This document shows, piece by piece, positions 37,250 through 49,565 of a DNA stretch of 64,000 nt (position 1 is its first letter; each line of letters begins with the position of its first letter). Location of the stretch: positions 1,426,001-1,490,000 of the forward strand of contig JAUTDP010000014.1 in the NCBI GenBank assembly GCA_033439795.1, written 5' to 3'. Made by a program: the position numbers and the translations under genes. This DNA is from Sordaria brevicollis. Lineage: Eukaryota; Ascomycota; Sordariomycetes; Sordariales; Sordariaceae. The notes below the pieces were generated by a model. It had not been told where the DNA came from, did no database searches, and was given only the letters and a program-made list of their open reading frames with translations.

Positions 37250-40200
37250 AATACGCAATTTAATTTATTATTCCCCTTTTTATTAAATAAGTCTTCGCTT
37301 TTAGGGTATTCGCGAAAATATACTAGGGAAATTATTTTATAAATCCTCTACATTTTCGGTATATCGAATTCGTAGGTTAAATTATTAATTTTGTATATTA
37401 TTTTAAAAGGGCCAATTCGCTATTAACCGAATTTTTATAAAAATTCGCCTACGGGGTTATACCCTTTATAAAATCGGATTATTATTTTATTTCCGACTTT
37501 AAAGGATAAAAATTAATATAATTTATTATATAAGAGCTTATATTTTATAATAACCTAATTTAAAGCGTCGTTAACTTTTTAATTATATAATTTTTATATC
37601 GTTTTAAAGTTGCAATTTTCTAAATTTTATAATTTAATAAAATTTAAAATAATATTAGGCTTAAAACCGAATACTAATTCGTTCGGGATTAAATTTAATA
37701 AAATAAATAAAGAATTATTTATATTATATTAAAATATTAATAAAATATTAAGCTAAAATATATCGAAGTTTTTAATAATATAATATTTAATAGCGAATTC
37801 TACTTCTTAATTTCTCTTTTCGTTTTTTCTATTAGCTTAAAAATATTATACCGTAATATATACCAATTTATAACTTAACTTATCGAATATAATTTTCTAA
37901 ACTTCGGATAAGAATTTTAAATTTCAATCGCTAATTACTACGTAGAATAAACCTTAATCGCAAAGTAATAATATCGTTACAAATTTCTCTACCTAATTTT
38001 TTATTAAATATATTATTTTCTTTAAAATTAGGATAATTTTTTTACTAAAAGCGTAAATGACCGTTATAAGCGAATCGAAGTTCTCTCCTCTTTATATCGT
38101 TAATACGTAGGGTTACTTAAATAAGCTTATTATAAAATTAATATAAATTATATAATATAGAATTAGTTTAAGGATTATAAATTAAAATTAACCGAGAATC
38201 GCTTTACGATTTATTTTTAATTTATTATATTTAGGGTAGTAAGAAATATATATTTTAAATTAGTATAATAATTATAAAATTAATAAACCTTTTAATTCTT
38301 TTATTATTCGGAACGGGCCAAAATAATATTTATTATTATAAATTACTTTAAAAATCGATTTAAAATAATTATACGGTATATATAATCGAATTGCGCTATT
38401 ATACGCTTTATAATATAATAGGCTATTTTTAGAGAATTAATACTTAAAATATCGGTTTTTAAGGAAATTATAGCGCGTACTTTTCTCGGCGTAGAATTTT
38501 AATTTTTTTATAATCCGGGAGTAATAAACGTTTTCTATATAACCTTTAACGAAATCTACCTTAATTTTATCTATTATTTAGATATAAATTAAATATATAG
38601 AATTTTTTTATATATTATCCAATTCGCTAACCTTTAAATCGGAATAAAATACTTTAAATAATAGCCGGGATAAAGTATCTAAAATTATATTAATTTTATT
38701 AAGGATATACTATATATCGAAATCGAATTAAAATAAATAAATTAAAATTATAATTAATTTTGGATTAAATTTAATTAAATCTATTATTTTTAAAGTAATT
38801 TAACGGACGATATTAATAATTACTTTATAATCGGTAAAAATAATTATTAATTTACAATATAATTAAATAATTTACTTTATTATTTTATAAATTTATATAA
38901 AATAAGCGATTTCGAATTCTATAAATTAATACCGCTTCTTAACGTTCGAAAACCGCTTATTATAAAATATAATCGGTTCGATATCCGTAATAAGGAAAAA
39001 TTTACTATCCTAGGAATTATTTTTTAAATAGAAAATAATTAAACCGAAATTAAATTCGAATAATACGTTAATTTTATAAAACGTTTAACGGCTTAAATAA
39101 TAATAAAAAAGGATTTACTCTTTATAAAATTAACTTTATAAAATTTTAAAAACTTCTTTTTCTTATTAAATAAATTTAAAAGCAATCGTCTTCGTAAATT
39201 TCTAACGGATAAATTAACTTTTATTCTTTAATATCCTCTTTTCTACTTTAATTTACGCTATAAATACAATTTTACGGTCCTTAAACGGTCCTACCTTTTA
39301 AGTAAATTAGGGTATGAATTTCTTAAGGAAATTATTAATATTAATATAATATTTAAAATTAATTAAATCGGTAAGTATTTTAATATCCCGGATTGCGGTA
39401 ATTTAATCTTTAATTATTATTAAGCCGAATATTAATACTTTATAACCTAAAAAACGAATTAATAAATAAATTATAAATAATTTTTTCGTTACGATATTTA
39501 AATTAATTTTTTTAAATAATTTTAAAATTATTTTAATATAAGCGAAATATTCTTCGGCTATATTATTAAAAACGATAATATTATCGATATAAATTACTAC
39601 GAAAGTTTAATAGGGGTAGAATCGCTTATTTATAAATCTTTAAACGTAAAATAATAAATTCTTATAATTTATTAAAACGACGTTTAACCTTTTTAAACCT
39701 TTAGGGCTAATTAAAATTATTCTATTATAATAATAGGAATAAATAGAAAATTAGTAAAAAAAGGCTAAACTATCGAAAATATTAATAAAACGTTTATTTT
39801 ATATACGGGCGATAATAGAATTTTAAATCGGTAAAGGGTAAAAATCGCTAATAATAACCTTATTAATAGGCCGCTAATCGATAACGACCTTCGCTTTACG
39901 TTTATTATTTACCGTCTTTTAAATTACGAAATAAAGGTATCCGAAGGGGGTAGGACGCTTTATTTATTTTAATTTTCCGTCTTCGTATATTTTATTAAAC
40001 GTTTCGTTTAAAATTTCTATATCCTTTAAATTAAATTAATATAAGCGAAACGCGACCTTTTTATAATATTAATTATCGATTAAATTAATATATAATATTT
40101 CGTTTTCGTCGATAATAATAGTACCGGTACTATTATAAACGTTATATTTATTAATTACTACTTTAATTTTTTTAATAAAGGCCGGGTCTTTTATATAAAT

Positions 40201-41250
40201 TATAATGTTAAAATTAAATTTAATTTTAAGGATATTCTCGATTTTACCAATTCCTAAGGACGGAATTTTAATTTAAATTTACTTTATTAAACGGAATGAA
40301 TCGTTTTTCATTAAAAGTTTATTTTTAAGAATTAATTTAATAATTTCCTCTATTACCTTATTAATTTTTAAGTCCGGTATAAGGGTTATTCTCTTTAATT
40401 CCTTTATATAATTAAATTCTTCTCCGATTTCCTTATTTACAACGGCTAATATAGCCTAGGTTTAATCGAAAGAAATCGACTTATATTTATTAAAATTAAT
40501 ATCCCGAATCGTTCCAAATCGCTAATTTCTATAAAATCGCATCGGGGTTAAATTCGGGTTTACTATTAAAATAAATTTAATTATATTTATATCGAGGATA
40601 TAATTACGGATATATTTATTCTAAAATACGAATATAAAATCTTTTAATATATTAATTAATATAATAATATTAAAATAAGCGTAATTTATAAATATTCGTA
40701 TCTTGTAATATAACGGAATTATTATATTATAATTAATTATAACCTTATAAATAATTAGCTTTATTTTACTATAGGTTTTAATAATTATACCGCAATACGA
40801 ATCGACCTTTATCGTATTAAATTTAAAATCGATTAAAACCGCATTCGGGACGGTCTAAGATATACCGAATAAAAATTTAGCCGGGAATTTATTAATAATT
40901 TAAATTTTAATACGGAATTTGGTTCGAATTACTTTACCGTTTATTATTCCTATTATAAATAAATTAAAATTTACTTATTATTTTAGAATTATATTATTTC
41001 CTATAATATCGAAATTCTTTTCAATTAAATTATCGAATTCGACGTTAACGTTTTTTCGAAGGAAATTTCGGTCGATAAAAATATTAGAATAGTTTATATC
41101 GATATAAACTATATATTCGAGGCCGAATTCGGTAAATTGGATTATAATTTAAAAGAAGGTATATAACGCTCCTTCGATTTTAAAGAATATTAAATTAATA
41201 TTAATTATAAGGAGGTTAGGGCCAATTAATTTAAGGCTTATTACTATTAT
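37250..41250 (-). pseudogene. degenerate pol (RT, RNase H, integrase) of minus-oriented element
   Basis: Read on the minus strand: RT at about 40030-39300, with KDIEILNETFNKIYEDGKLK, then RPTPFGYLYFVI and the catalytic box as YIDNIIVF; RNase H at about 39080-38740 (EPIIFYNKRFSNVKKRY, IIIFTDYKVIINIV); integrase at about 38560-37250, including LLCDQGLFY and FPK-like turns, and a C-terminal GPFKIIYKINNLTYEFDIP segment. A spacer domain with RFGTIRDINFNKYKS lies before RT, and a protease remnant is probable near 41100. The gene order is that of Ty3/gypsy. Many TAA/TAG codons abolish function. Confidence 0.78.
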
Positions 41251-44200
41251 AACGGCGGCGTTCGGTTAAATAAGTTATAACTTTAATTTAAAACTATAAT
41301 AATCGTTATTTAAAGCGTATTAAAATATATAATAACGAATTTTAAATCGTTAATAATATTTTTTATACGTAATTCGTTTTAAATTATTAAAAAGTATAAA
41401 ATAAATTAAAGATTAATTATATTTATTAATTATATAATAAAATGCGGATATAGCGCCGGCGTTAGTAAATATAAAGGCTTCCTCTTTATTAAAATTAAAA
41501 TAATAATCGTATTTTTTAAAACCTTAAGTACGAAATTAACGAATTTCTTCGTCGGATTCGTTACTTATATTAATAATAGTCTCGTACTCCTTATTAATTA
41601 AAAAAGTACCGTTAAAGCGGTATACGCCGGGCTTAATTTAATAGCGGTAAAAATATTTATATAAGTAGCGAATTTAAAATAATTTCCTATTTCCCTTTCT
41701 TTAAAGTTTATTTTTATTATAAGCCTTCTAATAATCGAATTCGTTAGCGAAATCCTACTTCTATTTACTTTAACGATTAAAACGGCGGTTTAAATCGTAG
41801 GGCAAGTAATTTAGGCCGCAATTATATATAATAGTATTTATAGGGGTTAAAACGGCCTATTAATAATTCGATTCGGCCGTAACGTAATAAGAACTATTAA
41901 TAAATAAATATTAAATCTTAGAGGCGGATAGAATTAAACGAATATTTTCAAATAAAATAAACTTTCCTTCTAATTCGGCTTTTATAAAATGAGCGTTAAA
42001 ATTAATATTATAACCGCTAAAACTATTAATTAGGTTAAATCGATAAATTTCGGCTTTCTACTCAACGTATTTAATAAAATTATTAATTAATATATTATAA
42101 AACGGTTTTTAAATTAATTAACGTAAATTAGGGTAAATAGCGAATTAAATACGGAAATTAATATTAAAGGCGTTATTATTTCCAAATTCGCGGCTTTAAC
42201 GTAAAATTTAGAAAGCCGTAATGCGGATCGGCTTATTAATAATATAATCCTTATATAAATATTTAATAAAATCGAATTTAATTAGGATTTAATTTTTTAT
42301 CGGTTTAAAACGGGCGATTAAAGCGGCTTTTTAAATATTTAGGTCGATTTTATAAATTATTCGCTACTAAAAATTCAATTAAATTATTTATTAAATTTTA
42401 ATTATTCCGTAAAATAATTTATTAAAATTGAAACGTAAATATTTAATACGGGCCGGGGTTATAATATTTAATATAATAAATTCGAAGAATAAATAAACCG
42501 ATTTATAATAAATATCCCCTTTATACGTATAGTACTTATAACTTTAATATTTAAATTTAAATATATTGGAGTAGAAAAAACCGGCCTATTTAATTTTCTA
42601 TCCCTAGAAATTTCCATTGGGACTATTACGGTTAAAAATACTATTAAAATTGGCGGCGAATTTAATAGCGATTTAATTTAGGGCTTAAACGTTATTATTA
42701 ACGGTCGCTATTATTATAATTTGGATTATAATAATAAATTCGGCTCCGCCGAATTAATTTTATTAATTTCTACTCTAGCTTTAACCGGTAAACTAATTCT
42801 AAAATTAATCTTCCCTTTAATTTTAGCCTTAAGTTTAATTACGTCCTTAAGATTAAAAATTATTATTATTTTAATTATAAGGGTTTATATAGGACGTAAA
42901 ATTAAAAAATCCTACTTTAGGGTCGAAACCCGAATTAAATTATCCTATATCCCGTTTAAATATAATTTAAGCGGTATTAATTAAAGGTTTTATAAATTTA
43001 AAGATTTAATTAATTATTTTCGATAGGAAAATTACTAAGTTTAGTAATAGTTTTTAAAATATTTAAAACCGTAATTAATTTAATTAAATTAAAGCGTTCA
43101 GTAAATTCTAAATTAATTACTAATAACTATTATAGGAAACCTTTAACGTTATATTTAATAAATAATTATTAAAAGAATATATTAAATTAATTAAAAGAGG
43201 AAAAAAATTTCGAAAGGGGTTATAAAATCGGGATAGAATTTTCTCCCTTCTCTTATTAATTTAATAGGGTAAAGACGGGGTAAAAGTAATTTTACGTTAA
43301 TTCTTTATCTTTTCCTTTAAATTCCTTACTACGTTAATTCCTTCCTTACCTTTATTTTTCGATTTATTAAATTCTATTTTATAAAACCTAAATTAAGGAT
43401 GAAAATTATTTTAAGGGAAAAATAACCTTATAACGGATTAATTTCGGTATTAAATAATATCCTCGTTATCCGTAACCGATTTTATAATTATTCGAAAATT
43501 TAAACTAATATTTTCTATTAATTTATTTTTAAAATTACCTTCCTAGTAGAATTTCTCAATTAGGCTTAAATTAAACGAATTAATAGTTTAATCCTTTTAA
43601 AATAAAGGAGAATTTAGCGATTAAGGTTCTTATTATATATAATTACCAATTTAAACTAATAAAGGAAAGGAAAGGGTATCGATTTATATAAGAGACGGAT
43701 TGCTTTAAATTAACCGCAATTTATAATAGACCTTAAAATCTTCCGTATAATTCTAAAAATCTTCTATTAATATAAAAAATTAAATAAATACCCCCTACAA
43801 ATTTAAATTAAATTATACTATAACCGGTATATTAAGGGCGTTTAAGAATTCCTTATTATTTATACTAGTCCGAAATAGAATATATATTAATAATAATTAT
43901 AACGTATAGGAAGGCTCCTAAAATAAATATATTAAGGATTAAATTTTTTATATTATTATATAATATATTTCGTTTTAATATTTAATTCGCAATTTAATAG
44001 AACCGGGTAATTATAAATATAAAATATCCTCTAACCCGGGAATTATATTAAAAACGAATTTAAATTCGATATACTAATATCTTTTTACTTCGGGGCGGAC
44101 TTTAATATTCGAAATACTAACGGCGGCGGTAATTTAACCACGCCTCTCCGGCTCAGGCCGGACTTTAAATTCGGGTCCGGTATTAATTTTATAATTAATT

Positions 44201-44900
44201 ATAGTAAAATAATATCAAACTCCCGTAGGAAACGAAATTAAATATTTTTCCGATTCGGGTCGGATATTAATTTAAAAATTAATATCGGTAAAAGGACGAC
44301 GACTTTTTATAAAAAACGAAATTTAATACCTCTCCAATTCGGTTCGGGCTTTAATTTAATAATTAACGTCGGTAAAAGAACGTCGAACTCCTAAAAGAGA
44401 CGAAATTCGATACTTTTTTAATTAAATTTTAATTATTTATAATAAATTAAATACGGACTTATTACTTAAAACGGTATAAGGGTCGTCCTTATTAATTTTT
44501 AAACCGGTATTTATTTCGCTTTTAAGAGCGGAAACGTTTATTTTATTTAAAAAAGGCAACGGGTTATAAAAATAATATAAATTAGAGTTTAATATAAATA
44601 AATATTATAAATTTATAATAATTACATATTTCGTATATAGTATTTAATTTTATATATATTCGGGGTCTAAAACGTCGTAATAAAAGAAAATAAAGTAATT
44701 ACTAAATTTATAATTAAATTCTATACCGTTATTATTATTTTAGGAAAATAAATCGTTTTAATTATTAAATTAATTAAGAAAATTTTAAATATTAAGCGTA
44801 AGCGGGACGAATTATTCGATTTAAGGAAATATAATAAGGAATTAATCATTTTAAGTAAATTTAACGGCTTATTTAAAAAAGCTTTTAGGGATATAATAAT
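41251..44900 (-). pseudogene. probable degenerate gag region of minus-oriented element
   Basis: Minus-strand frames upstream of pol read as hydrophilic protein, e.g. KGNRKLFQIRYLYKYFYRY then FNGTFLINKEYETIINISN at about 41700-41560, with TAA/TAG stops. The stretch also encodes the 84-bp tandem repeats. Assignment to gag rests on position between the 5' LTR (45296-45538) and pol; no zinc knuckle was identified. A plus-strand open stretch at 42721-42984 overlaps it and is probably a shadow. Confidence 0.45.
44173..44424 (-). repeat. three tandem 84-bp repeats in gag region
   Basis: Three consecutive units starting at 44173, 44257 and 44341, each exactly 84 bp (28 codons), beginning GGGTCCGG, GGGTCGGA and GGTTCGGG. 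A more diverged fourth unit may precede at about 44089. On the minus strand they encode a 28-residue repeat with alternating RPES/RTEL- and FTDIN-like text. The units differ mainly by transitions. Confidence 0.7.
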
Positions 44901-45295
44901 CCAAACCCTAATAAATTAAATATAAGGGTAATACTATTAACTATTTCGTAATTCGAATTAACGTTAATAATATTAATTCGGTATTTAAAAGTTACGGCAA
45001 GGAATCGATAACCGCCTTAAATCGTCTTTTTAAACTACTTAACGCGATTTAATATTATAGCGTTACCGGATTCGCGTAAATAAAATCTAATACGTACCGA
45101 AGGTCCCGTTAAATTATAAAGTCTTTAGGATCGAATATAGGTATTAATAATTAATAAGATAGGATGAAAAATAATAATAACGCGAAGCGGGGCTAAACCG
45201 AAGCGTTAAGAAACTCCTCGGGTTGGGTTATCCGTTACGAAATTTCTAAAAGAAAGGAAGAATATTAATAACCAAAATTATTATTGGGCATTATT

Positions 45296-45538
45296 TATTA
45301 AATAATATAAATTTATAATATAAAGTCTTTAATAGATTAGATGATTATAGAATACGATAATTGATTTAGGAGAGAGATCGAGTCAAGGCTCGACCTCTTG
45401 GTTATTTATTTATATATAGGAGTCAATTCGGGTCGTCCTTGACCCGACTCTTACGATACTTGAAGAAGAAGGTGAGTTTACGACCAATTTGATATCGAGT
45501 CGTGGCTCGTCTTAACCTATTCCCTTCTTCCCTTTACA
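45296..45538 (-). repeat. LTR (5' in coding sense) of minus-oriented element
   Basis: 243 bp. Its left ~70 bp (facing the interior) is RIP-mutated; the rest retains CpA and TpG. This mirrors the copy at 34204-34446. Confidence 0.92.
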
Positions 45539-45543
45539 CCTGA

Positions 45544-47390
45544 TTTCTATTATAGGAGTATTAAATAATTACCCTCTTATAGTCTTTGAGACTATTCGGC
45601 GTTAGAATTAAGAGAATAAAATTTGGCCCTAATTCGGTAATATAATTATTGGAGAAGTTTATCCCCTTTGTATTGGAAATAATTTAATTTATTATAATAA
45701 GCTTTAAGATTAGAGATATTTTAGAGTTGACCGGTAATAAAATATTATTTTCGATGAGAATCCGATTTATTTAATTATTAGAGAGCCCGATAACGATAAA
45801 TAAATAGTTAAAATTATACTCCGTTATATAATTATTCCTCCCGTCCTAAGATAGCCTAATAAATAATTAACCCCGATTATATTTTAGAATATAATAATAT
45901 TGGGATTAATTAATATATAATACTTAGCGAATATTAAGAATTAGTAAGAAGGAAAAATAATTTATATTAGTTTATATTAGATATTGCGAAAATATAGTAA
46001 TTGGATTTATATTTTAATAAATTTAATTATTATTATTAAATATAATAAATTTTATATTAAAAATATTAATATTCGAAATAGTTTAAAATTGGTCCGATAT
46101 TAATACTTCCTTATTGTAATTGATAATTATTTTATTCTTATAATTTTTAATTAAGGAGAAACGTTTTGGTTTCTTTACGATAATTTTTATAATTAGTAAT
46201 ACGAATAGAAAATTATAAAAGTTTATAAAATATTCGTAATTGAAAATTATATTTTTCTAATACCGATAGGAGATTGAGTCCTTAATATTTCTAATAATTA
46301 ACAATAATTTAATATAATATTCTTAATATAATAGAGAATTTAAATTTATAGTTTTTAAGTCTTGGAAGTAACCCGAATTTTTTTTATTGAAATAAAGCGT
46401 CGAAGTAAACTTATTAATAAATTATTTTAAAGGTTTACGATAATTGAATTTTAGGAATAAAGTAAATATTAATAAGAATATAATTAAATCCCCAATATAA
46501 AATAGTTTAAAAATACTATAATTCGGTAATAGATAAGAATAGTATATAATACCTTTTTAACGTAATAGATAAAAAAGAATTTATTTTCGAAAAATTAGAA
46601 ATAATTAATTTATACGGTTATAAAGAAGAAAAGCGGAAAAGAAGATTTTAATCCCCGGTTTAAATTCTTTACGAATTTAATATATTAGAGAGGTTATTTA
46701 GACGAATATCGCCCTATTAAAATAGTTAAATATTAATTAGTATAAGAATTTATTAATTTCCCTTATTTTCCTTATTTTCCTAAATAAAGACCTATTATTC
46801 AATCCTTCCTTAGAATTAGAATTACTTTACTTAATAGTAATTTTACTAATAGTATTTTTTTAATAATTATTAGTATATAATTAAAAGGAGATTATAATAG
46901 TATTCCGGCGTTTCTTATTAAAAAGAAGTAATTATTACTGTTAATTCCTAGAGTGAAAAGGAAGTATATAGAGGAACGATAAATATTAGTAATTAGTATT
47001 AATAATTATAGGGGAAGAGAAATTATTATAATTAATAATTTCGTTTTATTTAATAAGTTTAATATAGATAATTAGCTCCCACTTACTAATAAATTTCGAG
47101 AATTTAATAATATAATTTTCGATATTAAATATATTCCGATATTATTCCGATATATTATATTTATAAATTATATTTAAAATATAGGATATATTATTATATT
47201 AGTGGTTTAGAATAAGAAGAAAATTAATTAAGAAGAAAGTAAATAGAAAATAAAGCGTAAATTAATTTAAAGAAAGAGAAAGAGAAGGGAAAGAGAATTT
47301 GCGAAATTAGAAAGGTAGAAAAAGAAAAGGTCGGTTAAGAAGGATTAAAATAATTATTAATAAATTTGGCTTTATAGAATTAGTAAGTAA
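45544..47390 (+). pseudogene. unrecognised degenerate plus-strand frame in 3' part of outer element
   Basis: From about 45700 one plus-strand frame can be read with TAA/TAG and an occasional TGA. It gives text such as FDENPIYLIIREPDNDK, ETFWFLYDNFYN and LVRY, ending in a very basic tail near 47220-47330 (KRKREGKRICEIRKVEKEK). RIP is milder here than further left. No family was recognised. It may be the remainder of an extra gene of the outer element interrupted by the two nested insertions, or chance. Confidence 0.3.
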
Positions 47391-47394
47391 ATTT

Positions 47395-47403
47395 AAAGGG
47401 AAG
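47395..47403 (+). other. polypurine tract of outer element
   Basis: AAAGGGAAG, two bases before the 3' LTR start. Confidence 0.6.
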
Positions 47404-47405
47404 TT

Positions 47406-48028
47406 TGAAATGGGGCGGATAAATAGGTATAAAGGTATACGGTTAGATAGTAAATTTTTTTCGAATTTTTTCGAAAATTTTTCGTAGTTTTTTATTCTAG
47501 AGGAATTCTTCTAGGGATTTTCCCTAATTATAATTTGAGAAAGGAGGTATAGGATAAGGATATATTATAATAAATTGATTTAAAGGAAGTATAATAGTAA
47601 TATATTAAGTAAATTAAAAAAGAAAATTGTAGAATAAATTTCGGACTTTTATATAGAAAGAAGGAAAGCTCTAAAGGAATAAAAGGAGAGAAGGGTAATT
47701 AGAAAGAAAAGAAGGAAGGTTAAGCAACTTTTGCTAAAATAATAATTAGACTTTATTTAATTTTTAAAATAAAAATCTTCTTTAATTTAGTGAAAATTAA
47801 CTTTTTGATTAAATCTTTGAGACTTCCTAACCCTACCTCTATAATAGATAAAAGAAAAAATACAATTAAATCAAAAAAAATATTCCTACTATTAGATTAC
47901 TCCTTTCTCCCCTATAGATTTATTCCTCTCTCTACTCTTTTAGTCTTATTAGAATTTTTTAATATGGCTCCTTTCCCAATTGTTGTGGTGGTAGTGGTTG
48001 TTTGGGGTTGTTTTTCTCCCCCATTTCA
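47406..48028 (+). repeat. 3' LTR of outer element
   Basis: 623 bp. The inner (left) ~270 bp carries RIP changes relative to 15437-16059, whereas the outer part is nearly clean and rich in TG (for example a GTTGTGGTGG stretch at about 47981-48000). An open frame at 47790-48164 runs out of it into flanking DNA and is not a gene. Confidence 0.88.
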
Positions 48029-48048
48029 ATATATATATATATATATAT
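48029..48048. repeat. AT dinucleotide microsatellite at transposon junction
   Basis: Ten AT units directly after the outer element. A shorter AT run precedes its left end (15429-15436), so the element inserted into a TA-rich microsatellite. Confidence 0.9.
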
Positions 48049-49539
48049 CTAGGGCAAAGGCTGAAGCCTCCCGGGAAGCAAAGGTTGTTTGTCGTTGCGA
48101 AGTTGGGAATCGGTTGCTATGTAACTATAGGATATCCGTTTTGATACATGTCAGTTCAAGTTGATGTCGCCTTTGCTGTGGTCGGTCAGTGAGGGCAGAT
48201 GAATACTTAGTGCTGGATCATGGGTGTCGGGTGTTGGGTGTTGGTTGTTGAGGTCTTGGGAACTCGAGGTGGGGGGCAGGACGGGTTTATATACTTTTGA
48301 GGTCCAGTCCGCATGAATTTGTATGAAAATGAACTCGACTGTTGGTTCAGTCGACGCTGGGGTTCATGACTCAATTGTCTTGTCTTGGTGGCATCAAAGA
48401 GATGGACGATAAACTTTTGCTGGTACGCGCCTGTGTCGGTGTTGGTGATGGTGTTGATTCAGCGGTTAAATTGTTGTTAGTGTTGGTGCAGAGTCAAAGT
48501 GAAAGGCGATGAAAGAAAACGATCACATCTCCAACCACGTGAAGATATTCCATGATGAAGTCATGGTGTTGAAAAGTCAAACTCGAAATGAAAGAAACCC
48601 AGGGGCGATTACAAACCCGGCACCAACCGGCCGCCGCTCATCGGCGAAAACCACCATAACACCAACACTCTCCAAATTACCCAGGCCAGACAAAGGAGCC
48701 CATTTCCAACGCCCCATGGTGTCACTTGCACCAACAACAAATGCGCGCATGTTTTGCCTTGTTCGTATCCGCTCGCGAGCATTCTTTCATACTCGGTATC
48801 CAACTCGTCAACTTCTAAAAAGAAGCTAATGGCAACTGTCCCATTTTGGGACAACCTCCCGAACCCAAACCTTTCATCTAATTCCATTTCGTGATGCTGT
48901 ATACATGTATATAGTCCTTGTCTTGGCCATATTTTGGGAGTGTTCCTTGGTGTTTAGCACAGCCCCAAACGCCGCGCGAAAGCCAAGAGAAATCTCCGCT
49001 CTCTCAAGTCTCGGTAGGGCAGCCGGTGGCAGGTGGATGGGCTGGGGAAAGGGCCCGGGGGAAGGTCAACGAAGGTGGTGAGCGAGCGACGGGAATTCAC
49101 ATGTCACGGAGTGAACACCTCGGAGAGTGGCAGATTGGTTGAGGTTGGGGAATGAACATGGATGGAGAATGGGGAAACCACAGTTCAGGGGTGAGCTTGG
49201 GGGTTACCGGGAGGGGGGTCTGGGGTAAGCTTTGGTAGAGGTAGCAGAGGGGAGAAAAGGGGTGTCTAATTACCCCGCATCTTTTTGTCACTGCTGGTTT
49301 ACAGAGTTGTAAGTGATAGGCGAGATCAACCTTTCCGAAGTCGAGACTGTGATGGTTCTCTTCAGTGTTTTGAATTATTTCAATATTCTCGAGGTAAAGA
49401 GATCTAGATGAAGGTGAAATGACAGTGTTCTTTGTGGTTTAACGTCGTTCCTGATACCATTCAGGAACCGGGCTCTTGGTGCAGTCACATCAGGGGCACG
49501 TCGCAGGAATGTCATGGCAACAACGAGCAGCGGCGTGTG

Positions 49540-49565
49540 CATGGCATGGCATGGCATGGCATGGC
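49540..49565. repeat. pentanucleotide (CATGG) tandem repeat
   Basis: Five CATGG units in a row, followed by degenerate units (CATAG, CATTG). Confidence 0.88.

Larger units (their letters stand above)
34204..45538 (-). mobile_element. nested minus-oriented Ty3/gypsy LTR retrotransposon, 11,335 bp
   Basis: Two 243-bp LTRs (34204-34446, 45296-45538) begin TGTCAG (RIP form TATTAA in the right copy) and end TTTACA (RIP form TTTATA in the left copy). They are flanked by cccga on the left and cctga on the right, a 5-bp duplication with one C/T difference. Gag-pol reads on the minus strand, so the left LTR is the 3' LTR; a G-rich purine tract next to it on the minus strand (34447-34457) agrees. The length exceeds a standard gypsy element by several kb, partly because of an extra plus-strand reading frame at 34448-36880 and a tandem repeat in the gag region. 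Confidence 0.9.
15437..48028 (+). mobile_element. outer Ty3/gypsy-type LTR retrotransposon, RIP-mutated, hosting nested insertions
   Basis: Two 623-bp direct repeats (15437-16059 and 47406-48028) of exactly equal length bound the whole AT-rich block. The left repeat begins TGAGATGGGG and the right one ends CCCCATTTCA, a 10-bp terminal inverted repeat apart from one G/A change, as expected of LTR ends. A primer-binding-site-like sequence follows the left LTR and a purine tract precedes the right one, so the element reads on the plus strand, in agreement with gag-pol at about 17.1-24.0 kb. Flanks are TA microsatellite on both sides, so the target duplication cannot be measured exactly. Removing two nested LTR elements, a TIR element and their duplications leaves about 13.5 kb, large for gypsy. 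Roughly 4.5 kb of that lies outside gag-pol. CpA and TpG are almost absent and coding frames are full of TAA/TAG: classic RIP. Confidence 0.85.

Noticed and set aside
42721..42984. 87-codon plus-strand frame in the RIP-mutated region
   Set aside because: It overlaps a comparable minus-strand frame in the gag region of the minus-oriented element and has no extension in frame.
16060..47405. Absence of TGA stops as proof of coding
   Set aside because: RIP removes nearly all TpG, so TGA is missing from every frame; only long stop-free runs and codon-position composition were used as support.
15437..48028. AT-rich block as a mitochondrial insertion or a centromere core
   Set aside because: The AT richness is explained by CpA/TpG loss over recognisable gypsy genes and LTRs, with target duplications; no mitochondrial genes or satellite arrays were seen.
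47790..48164. 124-codon frame running from the 3' LTR into flanking DNA
   Set aside because: A related frame exists in the other LTR (15818-16036); Val and Tyr-Ile runs come from simple repeats at the junction.
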